DNA of 64,000 nucleotides from Deminuibacter soli (GCF_003412455.1 NZ_QTJU01000006.1:124001-188000), one strand, 5' to 3'. Counted from the first letter of the stretch, positions 43,518 to 51,044 are shown. Notes: generated from the sequence alone by a model not told the origin. Translations and numbers: made by a program.

Positions 43518-43892
43518 TTAAGCGCAGGGCGGATGAAAACAGGCGCTGTTGGTACCTGCTGCAGTAACAGCTGCGTAAACAGGATAAGTGCGCTTAATGG
43601 TGTAGTATATCTTTTCAGGATGCGTTAGGGCAAGCAGGGTTTCACAGAATATTTCGCTGCGGCTTTCGGCCTTGCGTTCCGGGTTCTGCTCGTCTTTTTT
43701 GTCTTCCTGTTTTAATTTCTTGTGAAGCTGGCATTTACCGCAGCAGTTCAACTTGGGTTTGCCACGGTTTTCGCAGAGTTCTTTGGCGATGTAATCCCGG
43801 TTGGCATAAAAATCCAGCACAATCACCACTTTACTGAAGGTTTGCGCCACAAGGCCAAGGAGTAATATGCACGCTGTTAAATACTTTAACAT
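43518..43892 (-). CDS. Cys-rich small secreted protein A
   Basis: A 124-residue protein with a signal peptide (MLKYLTACILLLGLVAQTFS) followed by FYANRDYIAKELCENR and KPKLNCCGKCQLHKKL (C40, C50, C51, C54), a charged EDKKDEQNPERK linker, and a C-terminal CFHPPC (C118, C123). It is the first gene of the copper-type operon and a tandem paralogue of the next gene. The clustered cysteines and HPP ending are suited to Cu(I) binding or to a disulfide-stabilised periplasmic peptide. No established family name could be assigned from the motifs. A TACCTTTG promoter sits directly upstream. Confidence 0.72.
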   Translation of the reverse strand: MLKYLTACILLLGLVAQTFSKVVIVLDFYANRDYIAKELCENRGKPKLNCCGKCQLHKKLKQEDKKDEQNPERKAESRSEIFCETLLALTHPEKIYYTIKRTYPVYAAVTAAGTNSACFHPPCA

Positions 43893-43906
43893 CCCGGTAA
43901 TTGCCG

Positions 43907-43914
43907 CAAAGGTA
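43907..43914 (-). promoter_or_regulatory. Promoter -7 element of the copper-type operon
   Basis: Minus-strand TACCTTTG matches TAnnTTTG exactly, 14 bases upstream of the first start codon. The -33 region overlaps the lipA terminator stem and no TTTG is visible there. Confidence 0.5.
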
Positions 43915-43917
43915 TAA

Positions 43918-43941
43918 AAAAAGGGCCTTCAGGCCCTTTTT
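43918..43941 (-). terminator. lipA terminator
   Basis: GGGCC pairs with GGCCC around TTCA, flanked by complementary A- and T-runs. It sits between lipA and the downstream operon. Confidence 0.75.
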
Positions 43942-43983
43942 AATTGTTGTATTGTTCAATGGTTTACATGGCTTACAATCCAA

Positions 43984-44916
43984 CTAGCCTACCATCGCAT
44001 TTTTCTCTTCCATCCATTTTTTGCGGCCGTATCCTGCAAATACATGACGCTCGCTGTGGTAAGAAGAACGTACCAGCGGACCGCTTTCCACGTAGTCAAT
44101 ACCCATCTGGTAGCCTATTTCACGCAGTTCTGCAAACTCGTCGGGGTGTACAAAACGGTGTACAGGCAGGTGTTTCTGTGTAGGCTGCAGGTACTGGCCA
44201 ATGGTTACCACGTCGATGTTAACAGCGGCAAGGTCTTCCAGGGTTTGCACCACTTCTTCTTTTGTTTCACCCAGTCCCAGCATAATGCCGGTTTTGGTAC
44301 GCATGCCGCCTTCTTTCAGCACACGCAATACTTCCAGGCTGCGGCGGTATTTGGCCTGTATACGCACCTGGCGGGTAAGGCGTTCTACTGTTTCCATGTT
44401 GTGGCTTACCACTTCAGGGGCAGCATCAATAATGCGCTGGATATTTTCTACCTGGCCTTTAAAATCAGGTACCAGGGTTTCGAGCGTGGTACCGGGGTTT
44501 AATGCTTTTACGGCTTTAATGGTGTTGTACCATATAATAGAACCGCCGTCTTTCAGTTCATCCCTGTCAACGCTGGTTAATACCGCGTGTTTTACCTTCA
44601 TCAGGTTAATGGCTTCTGCCACGCGCTGGGGTTCGTCCCAGTCAACCGCGTCGGGGCGGCCGGTAGCTACGGCGCAAAAACCGCAGCTGCGGGTACAGGT
44701 GTTACCCAGGATCATAAAAGTGGCGGTGCCTGCACCCCAGCATTCGCCCATATTGGGACAGTTGCCGCTTTCGCAAATGGTGTGCAGTTTATGTGTATCA
44801 ACCAGGTTGCGTACATGCTTATAGCTTTCGCCAATGGGCAGTTTAACGCGTAACCAGTCAGGTTTTTTTACTCTTGTTTCGGCTTCAATCTTCGCTACTA
44901 CCGGTAATTCTTGCAT
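43984..44916 (-). CDS. lipA: Lipoyl synthase
   Basis: A 310-residue radical-SAM enzyme that inserts two sulphurs into protein-bound octanoyl groups, making lipoate for pyruvate dehydrogenase and similar complexes. The auxiliary cluster ligands [12 protein letters not shown] and the radical-SAM motif CTRSCGFC are intact, as are GLGETKEEV and the C-terminal RSSYHSERH serine ligand region. It is monocistronic, with its own promoter and terminator. The ATG at 44916 is used; a GTG lies one codon upstream. Confidence 0.96.
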   Translation of the reverse strand: MQELPVVAKIEAETRVKKPDWLRVKLPIGESYKHVRNLVDTHKLHTICESGNCPNMGECWGAGTATFMILGNTCTRSCGFCAVATGRPDAVDWDEPQRVAEAINLMKVKHAVLTSVDRDELKDGGSIIWYNTIKAVKALNPGTTLETLVPDFKGQVENIQRIIDAAPEVVSHNMETVERLTRQVRIQAKYRRSLEVLRVLKEGGMRTKTGIMLGLGETKEEVVQTLEDLAAVNIDVVTIGQYLQPTQKHLPVHRFVHPDEFAELREIGYQMGIDYVESGPLVRSSYHSERHVFAGYGRKKWMEEKNAMVG

Positions 44917-44972
44917 CACTTCTTATTTGAATGGTTCCATTGTTCTTTTGCAAAAACAAATTAATCAGGCTG

Positions 44973-45000
44973 CAAAAATAGGTCACTTTCGCTTACCAAA
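44973..45000 (-). promoter_or_regulatory. Promoter of lipA
   Basis: Minus-strand TATTTTTG (44973-44980) matches TAnnTTTG exactly. TTTG (44997-45000) lies 16 bases upstream. Confidence 0.5.
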
Positions 45001-45801
45001 CACCAGGGCCACATATCCATTGAAGAAGAACTGTTTAGCAGGTACCAGTATCAAAATCGGCATCTTTTGGGTGTAATATTCTGCGTTTACCCCTACCTCG
45101 ATGGCCGAAAGCAGTTCGTTATAGCGGCCGTAATCAAATCGCAGGGCAACCCTGGCATGGGCACCGGCTACAATTTTGGTTTCCCCGATACCCTTGAAAA
45201 AACCGGCCGAACCGGCGATAATGGTGGGGTCGGTAAACACAGTGTCTTTGTCACCGGAATATTTAACCGTTTGCTCCTGTCCGCCCGGACCGGTCAGCAC
45301 TTTCAGGTAATAGGGTTTCAGCAAACCGGCAGTAAGTCCTGCACCGTAAATGGCAGAAACAGCCACGCCGTTTTTGTTGCCCTTGCCACCGATAAGCAGC
45401 TGCTGGCCGAGACCTGCCTTGAGGTAATAAAAGTTATTCTGCTTGCCGAAAATATAGGAGTTGCCGATTACATAACCCGAAGCATCCTGGTACTGGGTGG
45501 TTACCCTTGATTCTTTCTGGTTTCTTCTTTCACCCAGTTCAATCCACCAGAGATTGGTTTTATCAATCGTTTTGTATTTGCCGTGTTCATAAAAAATACC
45601 ATAGCCATCGGTATTCAGTTTAATGCCAAAAGCACCCTGCTTGTTATAGATAAGAGCACCCTCTTCTTCCTGTTTCATCAACTGGTTGATGCGCTCCCTG
45701 CGTTGCTCTTTTTTGATCTGTTTTGCTGACTTACCCGAATCCTGTCCGAAGCTGATAACCGCAACAATACTAAGCAGTAATACCAAATATGACTTCTTCA
45801 C
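44983..45801 (-). CDS. Hypothetical exported beta-barrel-like protein
   Basis: A 272-residue protein with signal peptide (VLLLSIVAVISFGQ) followed by a basic coiled segment (KSAKQIKKEQRRERINQLMK) and many amphipathic beta strands with alternating aromatics (GYGIFYEHGKYKTIDKTN, FYYLKAGLGQQLLIGG, VGVNAEYYTQKMPIL). It could be a small outer-membrane barrel. The last strand ends LVFGKRK, so the usual C-terminal Phe is absent. I recognise only a conserved Bacteroidetes hypothetical protein. The start is a GTG at 45801. It ends 67 bp before lipA. Confidence 0.65.
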   Translation of the reverse strand: MKKSYLVLLLSIVAVISFGQDSGKSAKQIKKEQRRERINQLMKQEEEGALIYNKQGAFGIKLNTDGYGIFYEHGKYKTIDKTNLWWIELGERRNQKESRVTTQYQDASGYVIGNSYIFGKQNNFYYLKAGLGQQLLIGGKGNKNGVAVSAIYGAGLTAGLLKPYYLKVLTGPGGQEQTVKYSGDKDTVFTDPTIIAGSAGFFKGIGETKIVAGAHARVALRFDYGRYNELLSAIEVGVNAEYYTQKMPILILVPAKQFFFNGYVALVFGKRK

Positions 45802-45802
45802 G

Positions 45803-45831
45803 TTTGAATTGATTTGATAGGCGTAAATTTA
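45803..45831 (+). promoter_or_regulatory. Promoter of the OsmC-like gene
   Basis: TTTG (45803-45806), 17 bases, then TAAATTTA (45824-45831), one mismatch from TAnnTTTG. The start codon follows 16 bases later. Confidence 0.4.
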
Positions 45832-45847
45832 GGCAAATTTTCGTCCA

Positions 45848-46261
45848 ATGACCGCACAAATAATTTACAGAGGCGACCTTAGAACAGAAGCACGGCACCT
45901 GCAGAGTGGATCAATTGTAGAAACAGATGCACCAACAGACAACCATGGTAAAGGAGAACGTTTTTCTCCAACCGATATTGTGGCAACAGCACTTGGCAGC
46001 TGTATGCTTACCATCATGGGCATTAAGGCAAAAGAACTGAACATAGATCTTACAGGCACTAGCATCGATATAACCAAGGTTATGGCCGCCGAACCACGCC
46101 GCATCGGCGAAGTGAAAGTGACCTTAAAATTCCCGGCCCAGCTACATCCCGATGAAAAAACACGCACCATCCTCGAACGCGCAGCACACACCTGCCCGGT
46201 AGCCAAAAGCCTGCACCCCGACCTGCTGCAGAACGTAGTGTTTGAGTGGGCGGCGCAGTGA
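45848..46261 (+). CDS. OsmC/Ohr-family peroxide reductase
   Basis: A 137-residue OsmC-family protein. The two redox cysteines are in ALGSCMLTIMGIKAKE and AAHTCPVAKSLHP, and the N-terminal strand and GEKRFSP-like segment (KGERFSPTDIV) fit the fold. These proteins reduce organic hydroperoxides using a lipoyl or dithiol donor. It is divergent from the hypothetical gene at 44983 and has its own terminator. Its proximity to lipA may be meaningful because some family members use lipoylated partners. The TGA stop forms the start of an intergenic repeat. Confidence 0.85.
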   Translation: MTAQIIYRGDLRTEARHLQSGSIVETDAPTDNHGKGERFSPTDIVATALGSCMLTIMGIKAKELNIDLTGTSIDITKVMAAEPRRIGEVKVTLKFPAQLHPDEKTRTILERAAHTCPVAKSLHPDLLQNVVFEWAAQ

Positions 46262-46323
46262 GTGGTGAGTAGTGAGTGGTGAGAAGCCAAAGCAGTGAAT
46301 AGTCAATAGTGAATAGTGAATAA
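46258..46323 (+). repeat. Stop-anchored GTGAG/GAATAG repeat after the OsmC gene
   Basis: From the TGA stop codon: GTGAGTAGTGAGTGGTGAG, then AAGCCAAAGC, then GTGAATAGTCAATAGTGAAT, leading directly into the terminator stem. Confidence 0.65.
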
Positions 46324-46360
46324 AAAGTCAAGCGCTCCTGCGGGAGCGCTTGGCTTTTTT
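46323..46360 (+). terminator. Strong terminator after the OsmC gene
   Basis: A near-perfect stem of about 17 pairs centred on the loop TGCG (AAGTCAAGCGCTCC / GGAGCGCTTGGCTT), followed by TTTT. Confidence 0.85.
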
Positions 46361-46499
46361 GTACCGGTTCACAGCTAAGGCACAAAGCCCCGCTGGCGTT
46401 TACTGGCGTTCTGCAAATTAAATGTCGCTAAAATCTTCGCTCTGGTAATTCCGTGCTTTCCGCGGATTCCGTCCCAAAGGGACTTCTTCGGAGCGAGCA

Positions 46500-46566
46500 A
46501 CCACCTCCGCACCGGTCTTCGCTCCGGTAAAAGCTAACCGCTAACCGCTATCAGCTAACAGCTGCT
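46500..46566 (-). repeat. TTAGCTGATAGCGG repeat, copy 1
   Basis: On the minus strand, right after the DUF2851 stop: TGTTAGCTGATAGCGGTTAG, CGGTTAGCTTTTACCGG, then AGCGAAGACCGGTGCGG. An inverted second copy lies at 47929-48000 on the other side of the same gene. The remaining 140 bases upstream of it (46361-46499) hold nothing I can identify. Confidence 0.65.
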
Positions 46567-46567
46567 C

Positions 46568-47872
46568 TCACACATTTTTCAACAGCTGGTTACCCACCGG
46601 GCATTGCAGGCAGTTGCGTTTGTCGCAATAGTTATTTTTGAGTTCAATCAGTGCCTGTGAATCGAGGGCATTGTAGTTGGTTACCCCTGCCCTTTTCCAT
46701 TCAGTAGTAATATTGTTTTGCTCAGGCGCAACCTGGGCCAGCCATTGAATGGCGCGCTGTTTCAGCTCTTCGTCATGAACAGACAAGCCATAGGCAAACA
46801 ACACCGGCACTACGGTATTGATCACCAGGTTGCCCGTCATGGCATTGCCGAGTTTTTTAGGTGCGCAGTTGCCGGCAGGTTCATTCAACCGGTAATGGTA
46901 ATGCCAGTAATCATTGGCCGTAACATTAAACAGGGTTTGAACATCACTGAGTTTGGGTGTATCACGGATATGCGCAAACAAATGAACAGACTGGTGAATG
47001 AGCATGGCCAGCTGCGCCAGCCGCACCGCAGGAAAATTGGCAGGCCGCATGCGCAGCAGTGAAGGTGTTTGCCTGATGGGTTGCAGCTGGTATTTTTTCC
47101 GCAGGTAGCGGTACTCCCGCTGCAACAGTTTGGGATAGGCTTCTGCAAAATCCTCTTCCAGCATGCCTGCCTGGCCCAGCAGCAATGCTTCTACCTGGTG
47201 TATCTGTATTTTGTGGCGCGATAGCAAATTCACCGGTAATGAACGGGCCATCCCTTCAAAACAATCACCGTTTACTTTCATCCCGAAATTACGTGCCAGC
47301 AGCCACCAGAACACTTCTTCCCAATGATTGGCTGCGCCCTGCAGCATTTTTGCAAGCACAGCTGCCTTTCGTTGCAATCGTTCAGCTGCCAGCCGTTCTT
47401 TCCACGACAGCCAGGCCAATGGTGACAGCACCGGCAACTGTGCAGCGCAGGGCACAAAATCTTTCGATTCCATCAGTTGTATATACTGTTGCAGCATGAT
47501 AGAGGATACCCTCGGCTGCAGTTCCAGTGCAGGCAAGGGTTCACCGTTGTTGTCGGTAATGATGGTATCCTGCTCCCACACTACATGCAGTATCACATTG
47601 TCGTAATGCACATCACCCGAATGTGCATGCTGATGCCATTCTGAAGCGCGCACATGCAGTTCTACATTACCCGCCCATAAGGTACTGCCAATGCGCAGGC
47701 GGGCATTGGTAAAATCCGGTCCCTGGTTGGTGTTAAGCGTTCCGGTATGAATAAGCTGGAGTGGTTCACCGTCTGTTGTGACCAATGATTGCTTGCTGAA
47801 GTACTGGTATTGCCATATAAATTGGAGCAGCCTTTCCGTTATGAAAGGAATGTGTTGCTGATAGGTTAACAT
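46568..47872 (-). CDS. DUF2851 family protein
   Basis: A 434-residue conserved Bacteroidetes protein of the DUF2851 family. The N-terminal segment (GTLNTNQGPDFTNARLRIGS, then WAGNVELHVRASEWHQH) is highly characteristic, including GNVE and the HVRxSEW motif, and resembles a PD-(D/E)xK-like fold by pattern only. The C terminus ends with a CDKRNCLQCPVG cysteine cluster that could bind zinc. Function is unknown. The gene is flanked by two inverted copies of a 50-70 bp intergenic repeat. No operon partners. Confidence 0.85.
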   Translation of the reverse strand: MLTYQQHIPFITERLLQFIWQYQYFSKQSLVTTDGEPLQLIHTGTLNTNQGPDFTNARLRIGSTLWAGNVELHVRASEWHQHAHSGDVHYDNVILHVVWEQDTIITDNNGEPLPALELQPRVSSIMLQQYIQLMESKDFVPCAAQLPVLSPLAWLSWKERLAAERLQRKAAVLAKMLQGAANHWEEVFWWLLARNFGMKVNGDCFEGMARSLPVNLLSRHKIQIHQVEALLLGQAGMLEEDFAEAYPKLLQREYRYLRKKYQLQPIRQTPSLLRMRPANFPAVRLAQLAMLIHQSVHLFAHIRDTPKLSDVQTLFNVTANDYWHYHYRLNEPAGNCAPKKLGNAMTGNLVINTVVPVLFAYGLSVHDEELKQRAIQWLAQVAPEQNNITTEWKRAGVTNYNALDSQALIELKNNYCDKRNCLQCPVGNQLLKNV

Positions 47873-47928
47873 GGGAAAAAAGTAAAAAGAATTTACTGAA
47901 CAGGCAAGAGGGAGCAGAAAATTTAAGG

Positions 47929-48000
47929 AGCAGGGGTTAGCTGATAGCGGTTAGCTGATAGCGGTTAGCTTTTACCGGTGCGGAGATCGGTGCGGAATTT
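47929..48000 (+). repeat. TTAGCTGATAGCGG repeat, copy 2
   Basis: GGGTTAGCTGATAGCGGTTA, then GCTGATAGCGGTTAGCTTTT and ACCGGTGCGGAG. In inverted orientation relative to copy 1 at 46500-46566. The rest of the 325-base gap to 48198 holds GCCGG-rich hairpins, a terminator and a GTGAG/GAATAG repeat. Confidence 0.65.
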
Positions 48001-48066
48001 AATACGCTGAACGCCGGCAAACGCCGGCGCAGCTCCGGGCCTGCGGCTGTGCATTTGTAAGCCAGG

Positions 48067-48090
48067 AATGCCGGTGAGGACACCGGCGTT
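48067..48090. repeat. GTG-tetraloop-CAC hairpin
   Basis: GCCGGTG (48070-48076), loop AGGA, CACCGGC (48081-48087), extended by A-T pairs on each side. Confidence 0.55.
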
Positions 48091-48097
48091 GGCATCT

Positions 48098-48136
48098 TAA
48101 AAAGCAATAGTCCCGGCCGGGACTATTGCTTTTATT
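48098..48136 (-). terminator. maf terminator
   Basis: A perfect 17-bp palindrome, AAAAGCAATAGTCCCGG and its complement. On the minus strand it follows the maf gene and the repeat module. Confidence 0.8.
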
Positions 48137-48209
48137 CACTATTGACTATTGACTATTCACCCACGAACCCGCTACGATCACTCACCGCTCACCACGCACT
48201 ACTCACCAC
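48135..48209 (-). repeat. Stop-anchored GTGAG/GAATAG repeat after maf
   Basis: On the minus strand the last codons of maf (GGT GGT GAG TAG) begin the repeat. It continues through GGTGAGTGATCGTAGCGGGT and a GAATAGTCAATAGTCAATAG block into the terminator. The middle core matches the copy at 28141-28207. Confidence 0.65.
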
Positions 48210-48789
48210 CCAGCTGTTCAAGCGCCTGCACCACGCGGCTCACAGGCAACCCCATTACATTGTAAAAGTCGCCGTTAATGCGGGCGATGCCGGTTACGCC
48301 GATCCATTCCTGTATGGCATAGGCGCCGGCCTTATCGTAGGGCTGGTAAGTATCTACATAGTATTCTATCTGCTCTTGCGTAAGCGGATGAAAACTTACT
48401 TCGGTGGTATCCTGGAAAGCAATTTCACCACCTGCATGCAGTATAACCACACCGGTAATTACAAGATGGGTATTACCTGCCAGTTCGGTTAAAATGGCAA
48501 CGGCATCATCACGGTCTTTGGGTTTGCCAATCACCTTATCACCCAGCATAACCAATGTATCGGCTGCAAGAATAGTCTCTTTTGCATGTTGCGCATGAAA
48601 AGCATGCTGCACCATTTTCTTTACGGCCAGTGCTTTTTCACGGGCAATATGTACCGGTATTTCAGGCAGGGCCATACCGGCAGGATAGGTTTCGTCGGTT
48701 GACTGGGTTACCACTTCAAAAGGCACCTCAGCCCATTCGAGCAATTGTTTGCGGCGGGGCGATTGGGATGCAAGGATAATCGATTTCAT
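48199..48789 (-). CDS. maf: Maf-like nucleoside triphosphate pyrophosphatase
   Basis: A 196-residue Maf/HAM1-type house-cleaning pyrophosphatase that hydrolyses dTTP/UTP or modified nucleotides. Recognisable segments are LASQSPRRKQLLEWA, STDETYP, IAREKALAV, AADTLVMLGDKVIGKP and the C-terminal YDKAGAYAIQEWIG. It is full length. It lies 23 bp downstream of the UbiA prenyltransferase gene. Its stop codon and last Gly-Gly-Glu are contributed by an intergenic repeat. Confidence 0.93.
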   Translation of the reverse strand: MKSIILASQSPRRKQLLEWAEVPFEVVTQSTDETYPAGMALPEIPVHIAREKALAVKKMVQHAFHAQHAKETILAADTLVMLGDKVIGKPKDRDDAVAILTELAGNTHLVITGVVILHAGGEIAFQDTTEVSFHPLTQEQIEYYVDTYQPYDKAGAYAIQEWIGVTGIARINGDFYNVMGLPVSRVVQALEQLGGE

Positions 48790-48812
48790 TTATGATTAAA
48801 GTTGCGTGTATA

Positions 48813-49748
48813 TTATTGATAGTAGCTGAAAAACAGCATGGACAAAATACCGGTGAACATCACCATTTTTATTACTGAACTGAGGCGGTGATAATCGGCC
48901 GGTTCATTGGCCGTAAACAGTTTGCGGAATACCCACAGCAAGGGTAAGGTAACCAGTACAATAAAGTAAATGGAGATCATCCACCAGCCAAACAGCAGCA
49001 CGTACACCAGCACAATCACCAGCAGTGCAATCAGCACCACCATCCATACAGCTACAAAAACCTTGGTAGCATTGATGCCCCAGGCAATAGGCATGGTGTT
49101 GCAGCCATAGCGGCGGTCGCCTTCCACATCTTCCATGTCTTTCACCACTTCACGTATCAGTGAAATGATAAAGGCAAAGCCTGCATACAAAAACGTAATG
49201 CGGGTTATTTTGTTTACCTGCGGCAGGTGCAGGGAAATGGTCTGTATCAGGTTGCTGCTTTCGCACCAGGTTACGCCCAGTACCGACCATGCTGTGAGCA
49301 GTGATACAAGAATATTGCCCCAGAGCAATTTTCTTTTCAGGGAAATGGAATACAAAAACAGCAATGCCGCTGTAAGCAACATACCCGGACCCATTAAATG
49401 AATACGCGTAGTGATATCCATATAAAAGCCCAGCGCTACAGCTGACAGACTGAATACCAGGTGCCAGATGATGGTCCACCGGCGGCTGATGATTTTGCCT
49501 ACAACAACTTTGTTAGGCTTGTTAACGATATCGATGTTATAATCGAAATAATCATTGATGATATAACCTGCCGCTGCCACCAGCCAGAATGCAAGTGCCA
49601 GTGCTGCAAACGCACAGCCCTGCAGGTTAGGCTGCAAGCCGGCATGCAACAACACAGGCCTTATTACCGCGTAATTAAACAGCACTTGTGTAAGCGCAAT
49701 AAAAACCAGGTTAGGCCAGCGTATTAAACGGAAAAAAGCTACAATCAT
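48813..49748 (-). CDS. UbiA-family prenyltransferase
   Basis: A 311-residue membrane prenyltransferase with nine predicted helices and both Asp-rich motifs: NDYFDYNID and DMEDVEGDRRYG. Members of this subgroup near Bacteroidetes maf/kdsC are usually annotated as geranylgeranylglycerol-phosphate geranylgeranyltransferase-like; the acceptor is not deducible from sequence. The ATG at 49748 is used, with a GTG two codons upstream as an alternative. It lies between kdsC and maf on the same strand, so the three may be co-transcribed. Contrast with the degenerate UbiA-like protein at 24431. Confidence 0.86.
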   Translation of the reverse strand: MIVAFFRLIRWPNLVFIALTQVLFNYAVIRPVLLHAGLQPNLQGCAFAALALAFWLVAAAGYIINDYFDYNIDIVNKPNKVVVGKIISRRWTIIWHLVFSLSAVALGFYMDITTRIHLMGPGMLLTAALLFLYSISLKRKLLWGNILVSLLTAWSVLGVTWCESSNLIQTISLHLPQVNKITRITFLYAGFAFIISLIREVVKDMEDVEGDRRYGCNTMPIAWGINATKVFVAVWMVVLIALLVIVLVYVLLFGWWMISIYFIVLVTLPLLWVFRKLFTANEPADYHRLSSVIKMVMFTGILSMLFFSYYQ

Positions 49749-49830
49749 TTTCACGCGTTGGAGGTTTTATTTAGCTGCGAGCTGCAAGCCTTTTACAAGA
49801 GCCGCCTTCGGCGGAAACAACATTCACTTA

Positions 49831-49858
49831 CCTGTGGCTGTGGGGACACAGCCGCAGG
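49831..49858. repeat. GTG-tetraloop-CAC hairpin
   Basis: CCTG-T-GGCTGTG, loop GGGA, CACAGCC-G-CAGG, between kdsC and the prenyltransferase gene. Confidence 0.55.
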
Positions 49859-49882
49859 CAGCCCAATGACGCACGATTCACG

Positions 49883-50404
49883 CTACTTGCTGCTCACCGA
49901 AGTATCAATTGTCCAGTGTCCCCGCAGTTTCATTACTTTTTCAATTACATCCCTGGCGCAGCCATCACCGCCCTTGCGTGGCGAAGTGTACTGGGCAATA
50001 TTGCGCACATCGGGCACTGCATCTTCAGGGCAACAGGCTATGCCCGATGCCAGCATACACTCATAATCCGGCACATCATCACCCATAAACAACACCTCGT
50101 CTCTGGTAAGCTGGTACTGCTCCATCAGCTGGTGCATCCGTTCGAGCTTGTTTTCCACCTTCATAAACACTTCCTTTACGCCCAGCTTATTCAGCCGGTC
50201 CTGTACTTCGGGAGAATTGCCGCCGGAGATTACAAAAATGTGATACCCCTGTTTAATGGCCAGTGCCAGTGCATAGCCATCTTTTGTATTCATGGCCCTT
50301 GCCATTACACCGCCGGGCAGCAGCATCAGTTTTCCGTCTGTAAGCACGCCATCAACATCAAACACAAACGTGGTAACCTGCTTAAACAGTGTAAGTACAT
50401 TCAT
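49883..50404 (-). CDS. kdsC: KDO 8-phosphate phosphatase (HAD family)
   Basis: A 173-residue HAD phosphatase of subfamily C0, without a cap domain. Motifs: VFDVDGVLTDGKL (nucleophile D in DxDGVLTDG), ISGGNSP, K in FMKVENK, and FMGDDVPD. KdsC removes phosphate from 3-deoxy-manno-octulosonate 8-phosphate in inner-core lipopolysaccharide synthesis and acts as a tetramer. The length is standard. Its identity is secure by family. It lies upstream of the prenyltransferase. Confidence 0.93.
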   Translation of the reverse strand: MNVLTLFKQVTTFVFDVDGVLTDGKLMLLPGGVMARAMNTKDGYALALAIKQGYHIFVISGGNSPEVQDRLNKLGVKEVFMKVENKLERMHQLMEQYQLTRDEVLFMGDDVPDYECMLASGIACCPEDAVPDVRNIAQYTSPRKGGDGCARDVIEKVMKLRGHWTIDTSVSSK

Positions 50405-50733
50405 ATAATCTAATAATTAGGAAGTTCCGTAACTTAAACAGCCAATTGCTGGGTTTTGTACGGGCAGAAAGATAGTCATTGCCTTGCAACAGCAGTCTAT
50501 CTCCCATTGTTTTATGCCGGAAAAACATCCGGTATAATTTATTGTAATATCAGTTTTTGCAGCCGGCTTCGCACAAATTCAACATCGCACAGGGATTTAC
50601 ACGGCTGTTTGCCGGGCAAAATTAGGTTATCGAACCATACCTAAACCAAAAGAGTGTGAAAACCAATCAATTTAACCAATTGATAGCGTAAAGCCGCCTC
50701 TAAAAGATTGACTAAATTTTTAGCGAACGGCTG
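50405..50733. other. Intergenic region without a recognised gene
   Basis: No convincing ORF on either strand. It must contain the kdsC promoter (no TAnnTTTG match seen) and leads into the promoter of the candidate non-coding RNA. Confidence 0.4.
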
Positions 50734-50764
50734 TTTGTTTTCTCACAAAAACGCTTAATTTTAT
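50734..50764 (+). promoter_or_regulatory. Promoter of the orphan non-coding RNA
   Basis: TTTG at 50734-50737 and TAATTTTA at 50756-50763 are separated by 18 bases, close to the Bacteroidetes consensus TTTG-N19-TAnnTTTG with one mismatch in the last base. A start near 50768 is predicted. Confidence 0.5.
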
Positions 50765-50767
50765 ATA

Positions 50768-50932
50768 CACGCTGGTAAAAGAGCTTCAGCGCCTCTGCAA
50801 CACCAGCCCTGACGCATTGCTGAAACAGTGAAGAAAAGATGAAGTGAACCTGCAATGCTATTACATCGTGATCGGTTGCTTGCTCATAACAATCCTCCCC
50901 GTGTGGTTTCTACCACGGGGATTTTTTTTGCC
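50768..50932 (+). ncRNA. Orphan non-coding RNA
   Basis: About 165 nt between a promoter and a strong terminator, containing no ORF. Predicted folding: hairpin GCTGGT/ACCAGC (50771-50807) with inner AGAG/CTCT; a seven-pair stem GCATTGC/GCAATGC (50814-50858) closing a large A-rich loop (GTGAAGAAAAGATGAAGTG); and a terminator CCCCGTG/CACGGGG with an eight-T run. It lies between kdsC and a DUF2520 gene, with no gene on its own strand for 1 kb. I could not match it to a known class such as 6S, tmRNA or RNase P. Confidence 0.6.
50890..50930 (+). terminator. Terminator of the orphan RNA
   Basis: CCCCGTG pairs with CACGGGG around a ten-base loop, followed by ATTTTTTTTG. The minus strand has no T-run, so it acts on the plus strand. 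Confidence 0.8.
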
Positions 50933-51044
50933 CTTCACTTCCCACAAGTATCCCCCTGCCACGCCTTCAATATGCACCGGCTCATGATTCGATACGCACA
51001 GCATCGCGGTTCGGGATTCCCTGCGCTAAGCCCCACCGGTATAC

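Noticed and set aside
42979-43892. HYC_CC_PP family naming for the twin Cys-rich proteins
   Set aside because: They have CC and PP elements but no HYC segment, so I leave the family unassigned.
50768-50932. 6S RNA, RNase P RNA or tmRNA
   Set aside because: No GAGGAAAGTCC-type motif, no tRNA-like ends and no long closing stem typical of these RNAs could be found.
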